A stretch of DNA of 43,326 bases from Halanaerobiales bacterium (GTDB lineage Bacteria; Bacillota; Halanaerobiia; Halanaerobiales; M55B127), in assembly GCA_021736945.1 (NCBI GenBank), contig JAIPEX010000006.1, positions 1 to 43,326 of the forward strand, written 5' to 3'. The translations under genes were made by a program, and so were the position numbers. Shown here piece by piece: positions 40,650 to 43,326 of this stretch. The first letter of the stretch is position 1. Each line of letters begins with the position of its first letter. The notes below the pieces were generated by a model. That model did not search any database. It saw nothing but the letters and a program-made list of their open reading frames with translations, and was not told the origin of the DNA.

Positions 40650-41546
40650 CTATTCCTGTTTTTCAATGTTTTCTAAATTCATAATTATAGCTTTCTGCAT
40701 ATGAAGCAAATCTTTTTTAGCTTCATATCCGATAAAATAATCTGAGTTTATAATCTCAGTACTGATTTCTTGATCTCTGGTAAAAGGTGGACAGGGATTC
40801 ACTACACAATCCCCATTCGCATATTTTATATTATCCATATTAATCTGATAATCAATGAATTTATCATATATATCCTCACCAGGTGGCCAACTATCTGTCA
40901 ATATGATATCTGCTCCTTCCATTCCTTTATCCATTTCTTTTACAATTTTGATTTCCCCGTCCGAATTATCTTTAGCATAGTTATAGATTTCTCCATCTAC
41001 TTCATAACCTTGTGGGCAAATTTGAGTTAAATTCAAATCTAAAACAGCAGCTGCATTAAACCATGAATTAGATATATTTGCTCCTTCTCCTACAAATACA
41101 AATTTTAGTTGATTTAAATTACCTCTTGTTTCATAAAGAGTAAAAAGATCACTCAATACTTCACAGGGATGATATTTAACAGACATCGCATTAACAACTG
41201 AAAATTCAGCTATTTCAGCAATTTTTTCTATATTTTTCTGACTGGGAGTCCGAATTATTAAATAGTCCAACCAGTTGTTTAAATACTTAATCTTATCTTC
41301 CAAAAGTTCCTCATCATCAAAATTAATTGGGATATTGAGCACATTCGCTCCCAGTTGCTTTAGACCACTTTCAAATGAAATTCTAGTTCTTAAACTAGTC
41401 GCTGGAAAAGACGTCACAACAGTCTTGTTTAATAAGGGAGCAAGGTCATTCCCGTTATGATTTTTTATCTTTATTCTTTTAGCATCTGCAAACATCTCAT
41501 ATATATCATTTTTATCTAAATCTCTAATTGTAATTAGATCTTTCAT
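40650..41546 (-). CDS. Divergent aspartate/ornithine carbamoyltransferase family protein
   Basis: A 298-residue transcarbamylase. The carbamoyl-phosphate site is present as S51-L52-R53-T54-R55 (canonical STRTR) with ISFESGLKQLGANV, and H126-P127-C128-E129 (canonical HPCQ) in HPCEVLSDLFTLYE. The second-substrate region differs: the DxWxSMG loop reads D218-S-W-P-P-G, and the HCLPR-type motif reads N250-P-C-P-P-F. These changes make standard ornithine carbamoyltransferase activity doubtful; a different amine acceptor is likely. No arginine or pyrimidine gene is nearby. The start has GGTGGGG eight bases upstream. Confidence 0.78.
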   Translation of the reverse strand: MKDLITIRDLDKNDIYEMFADAKRIKIKNHNGNDLAPLLNKTVVTSFPATSLRTRISFESGLKQLGANVLNIPINFDDEELLEDKIKYLNNWLDYLIIRTPSQKNIEKIAEIAEFSVVNAMSVKYHPCEVLSDLFTLYETRGNLNQLKFVFVGEGANISNSWFNAAAVLDLNLTQICPQGYEVDGEIYNYAKDNSDGEIKIVKEMDKGMEGADIILTDSWPPGEDIYDKFIDYQINMDNIKYANGDCVVNPCPPFTRDQEISTEIINSDYFIGYEAKKDLLHMQKAIIMNLENIEKQE

Positions 41547-41629
41547 GTTATAAACCCCACCTTGATTTAAAAAATTTGTTAAACTTAAAAATTATATTTA
41601 TTACCTCTAGTTAAAACAATTCAAAACTA

Positions 41630-41905
41630 TTATCCCTGGTGGTGGCTTAATTCTTCTTGATAATATTCTTCGGAATCAAAATCCCAAATTCTGATATTGC
41701 CTGAATCAAGTACTGCTATCCTATATTCTAAATCATCAGCATATACTTTAGTTACATAAATTCTTTTCTCTTCATTTACAAATTTATAGCCTGCTAATCT
41801 TAGTTTTTCAACTATCTCCTTATCAGAAGAATAATTACCTTCATACATTTCATAAACAGAACCTTCTTCTATCTTTTCTAAATTAAATTCATCAACTATT
41901 GACAT
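41630..41905 (-). CDS. Small protein of unknown function
   Basis: I do not recognise a family. The 91-residue protein is acidic and appears to fold as alternating strands and one helix (SDKEIVEKLRLAGYKFV), ending in SGNIRIWDFDSEEYYQEELSHH. There is no signal peptide or membrane segment. The start is clear: AGGAGG lies eight bases before the ATG. It follows the M28 peptidase gene by 17 bases, so both are probably on one transcript. The 83-base gap to the carbamoyltransferase holds no hairpin. Confidence 0.65.
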   Translation of the reverse strand: MSIVDEFNLEKIEEGSVYEMYEGNYSSDKEIVEKLRLAGYKFVNEEKRIYVTKVYADDLEYRIAVLDSGNIRIWDFDSEEYYQEELSHHQG

Positions 41906-41922
41906 TTTAAAACCTCCTAGTT

Positions 41923-43137
41923 TTAATTTATAATTTTTATTTCTAGCAAAAATTGCTGTAAGGCCTGAGCATTTTTAACAATCTTCATCGTATCTACTAA
42001 CTTTAAATTATCTTTTCCAGTATGGACTTTGTCCAATATTTCATCCAATAATTCTGCAGTAAAAGCTAAAGCAGGGATACCTTGTTGTGCTAAAATAGCA
42101 TGTTCTCCCTGATACCATTGCTTACCTGCTTTCATATTGTATTTTTTACTAAAAATATTGTGAGCAGTATCATTAACTGATTGCTCTGTGTTATATAGGG
42201 AAAAAGCTGTTTTACCTTTGAAATAGCCAATCCCGTCTATATTAACCCCTAATTTGATATTTCCTAATTTCTCTTTTTCTTTGATAAAATATATCTGCTG
42301 GCCGGGGTTTGAATAATAATCTTCCCCATTCAACAAAGCAATTTCAATCGTCTTGTTAAGTTCATTATCTTTTAAAAGGTCAGCTAATAATAAAAGGATA
42401 GTTACTCCAGTAGCATTATCAATTGCTCCCGGAGAGTTCTCTTTGCTATCAAAATGAGCAAACAAGGAAATTTTATTTTTATGATGTTTTTCTTTAGTAC
42501 AAATAATATTTTTACCGTTAGAATCAATTCTTTCTGTATCCAGATGTAGATAAACTTGACTACCAATTTTTTTCTTTAATTTTTCTCCCACAGTATCTTT
42601 AATGTAGATATTTGGAACTTGAAAATCTCCATCTTCTATTAATGGAAAAGGGTAAAGTCCTCCGGCAGTATCTTTAGACTGCCCAGTTGCAGCTACAACC
42701 GCTTTAAAATCTTTTTCTTCCAGTAATCTTATGATCTCCTGATGTTTTTCAATATTATAGAACGGAAAATTTTTAGGAACCAACTGTTCTTCAGTGAGTT
42801 CTCCTGTTAATAATACTACTTTGCTGTTTCCTTTAAGCTTTTTTAATTCTTCTAAAGTAGAAGCATGACTTAAAGGAGCTTTTAGATCAACAGAATGAGA
42901 ATAAGGACCTATATTTGCTTGGTACTGAACCCCTGCAACTTTAAATATAACATTTTTTCCCTGCCAATCAAAACAGTTAAAATGTTGTTCTTTAATTTCA
43001 AAATCTGCTTTTTTCATCACATTCTTTAAATAATCAGCAGTTATCTGATTACCCTGACTCCCCACATATCTTTCCTTGACCTCATTACATAAAAAATCAA
43101 GATGATTTTCAACTGTTTTTTTAATATTTTTCGACAA
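41923..43137 (-). CDS. M28 family metallopeptidase (aminopeptidase-like)
   Basis: A 404-residue di-zinc peptidase. All five metal or catalytic positions are visible: H228 in FAHFDS, D240 in IDNATG, E272 in NGEDYY, D301 in NIDGIG and H372 in VHTGKD. A PA-like insert (about residues 85-210) separates the N-terminal strand from the catalytic core. No signal peptide is seen, so it acts in the cytosol. It probably trims dipeptides or oligopeptides. I start at TTG 43137, eight bases after GAGG; the GTG at 43146 overlaps that site. The gene is next to the mobile-element end at 43190. Confidence 0.9.
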   Translation of the reverse strand: MSKNIKKTVENHLDFLCNEVKERYVGSQGNQITADYLKNVMKKADFEIKEQHFNCFDWQGKNVIFKVAGVQYQANIGPYSHSVDLKAPLSHASTLEELKKLKGNSKVVLLTGELTEEQLVPKNFPFYNIEKHQEIIRLLEEKDFKAVVAATGQSKDTAGGLYPFPLIEDGDFQVPNIYIKDTVGEKLKKKIGSQVYLHLDTERIDSNGKNIICTKEKHHKNKISLFAHFDSKENSPGAIDNATGVTILLLLADLLKDNELNKTIEIALLNGEDYYSNPGQQIYFIKEKEKLGNIKLGVNIDGIGYFKGKTAFSLYNTEQSVNDTAHNIFSKKYNMKAGKQWYQGEHAILAQQGIPALAFTAELLDEILDKVHTGKDNLKLVDTMKIVKNAQALQQFLLEIKIIN

Positions 43138-43189
43138 ACTGTTCACCTCTTCTTTAATTTGATGAGATCATTTTATTAAAGGGAGATTA

Positions 43190-43326
43190 TTGACACTCCC
43201 CGCCCGTTCGTAAATACCACTCACGAACGAGGATTCTTAACTGCTTTAAGCAGTTTCCATGACTGATGTATCGCTGGAATACCCCGCATCATTAAAAATA
43301 CTAGTATTCCAATCAGCCAAGTAACA
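43190..43326 (-). mobile_element. Terminal part of an IS200/IS605-type (TnpB) element, running off the right edge
   Basis: The sequence from 43190, TTGACACTCCCCGCCCGTTCG then CGAACGAGGATTCTT, matches the conserved end seen next to many tnpB genes: a hairpin with arms CGTTCGT (43205-43211) and ACGAACG (43223-43229), then a small hairpin CTGC/GCAG and a third one with 8-bp arms at 43275-43282 and 43304-43311. In known elements this region forms the 3' end of the omegaRNA. On the minus strand a frame open from the edge ends at TAA 43246-43248 (ending SSDTSVMETA) and could be the end of TnpB, but the fragment is too short to be sure. The boundary with host DNA would be near 43190. Confidence 0.55.

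Noticed and set aside
172-41460. Many open frames of 60-134 codons on the plus strand opposite the genes, for example 5059-5463 and 544-882
   Set aside because: They lie antisense within well-supported minus-strand genes, lack ribosome binding sites and have hydrophobic or low-complexity translations expected from complementing AT-rich codons.

Overview
The window is AT-rich, densely packed DNA with strong AGGAGG-type ribosome binding sites and frequent TTG/GTG starts. This points to a low-GC Firmicute. Two TolC-family outer-membrane efflux proteins beside a MacA/MacB-type pump indicate a diderm (two-membrane) Firmicute. A tungstate uptake and molybdopterin-tungsten cofactor operon and an iron-sulfur flavoprotein suggest an anaerobe. 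Halanaerobiales or a close relative is the best guess from gene content; no rRNA or marker gene is present to prove it. All genes but one lie on the minus strand, so the text below runs right to left within each operon.

Layout. Position 40 to 1 is the start of a gene that runs off the left edge. Operon A (4190 to 234): hemolysin-III/PAQR membrane protein, GNAT, ribokinase, GNAT, inorganic pyrophosphatase and an iron-sulfur flavoprotein, closed by a hairpin terminator. Tag (3-methyladenine DNA glycosylase I) stands alone at 4320-4925. Operon B (8018 to 5043): a YtrA-like GntR repressor with a near-consensus promoter and palindromic operator, an ABC ATPase, its permease and a DUF4097-like envelope protein. 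An alpha/beta hydrolase follows at 8188-9063. The only plus-strand gene (9172-9933) encodes a secreted protein with three exact-period 22-residue repeats; it has its own promoter and terminator. A DUF975 membrane protein precedes operon C (18273 to 10859): two TolC proteins, a MacA-like adaptor, a MacB-like ATPase and permease, a response regulator and a histidine kinase. Together these form a self-contained tripartite efflux pump with its own sensor.

Operon D (24296 to 18487): HD-GYP phosphodiesterase, a frameshifted methyltransferase remnant, DUF2785 protein, GrpB-family protein, amidohydrolase, DUF2007-like protein and CorA. Operon E (30451 to 24505) is the clearest functional unit: tungstate ABC transporter TupA-TupB-TupC, two MoeA paralogues (one fused to a molybdate-binding-like domain) and a MogA/MoaB protein. 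It has a long structured leader (about 30534-30743) with a GAAA tetraloop hairpin, an 11-nucleotide tetraloop receptor and an intrinsic terminator. That architecture fits a cofactor-sensing riboswitch of the Moco/Tuco type.

The right third (43137 to 30820) is a run of small, closely spaced enzymes: M28 peptidase, an unknown 91-residue protein, a divergent carbamoyltransferase, methyltransferases, GNAT acetyltransferases, a Nim-like flavoprotein, an AadE-like nucleotidyltransferase, an ICMT-like membrane methyltransferase, a Dph6-like ATP pyrophosphatase, a prolyl-iminopeptidase-like hydrolase, a CPBP protein, an SRPBCC protein, CobO, a HAD phosphatase and a GIY-YIG protein. The window closes at 43190 with what looks like the terminal hairpin region of an IS200/IS605-type (TnpB/omegaRNA) element continuing beyond the right edge.

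No tRNA, rRNA or CRISPR array was seen. The only gap longer than 300 bases without a gene is 30452-30819, which holds the operon E leader.
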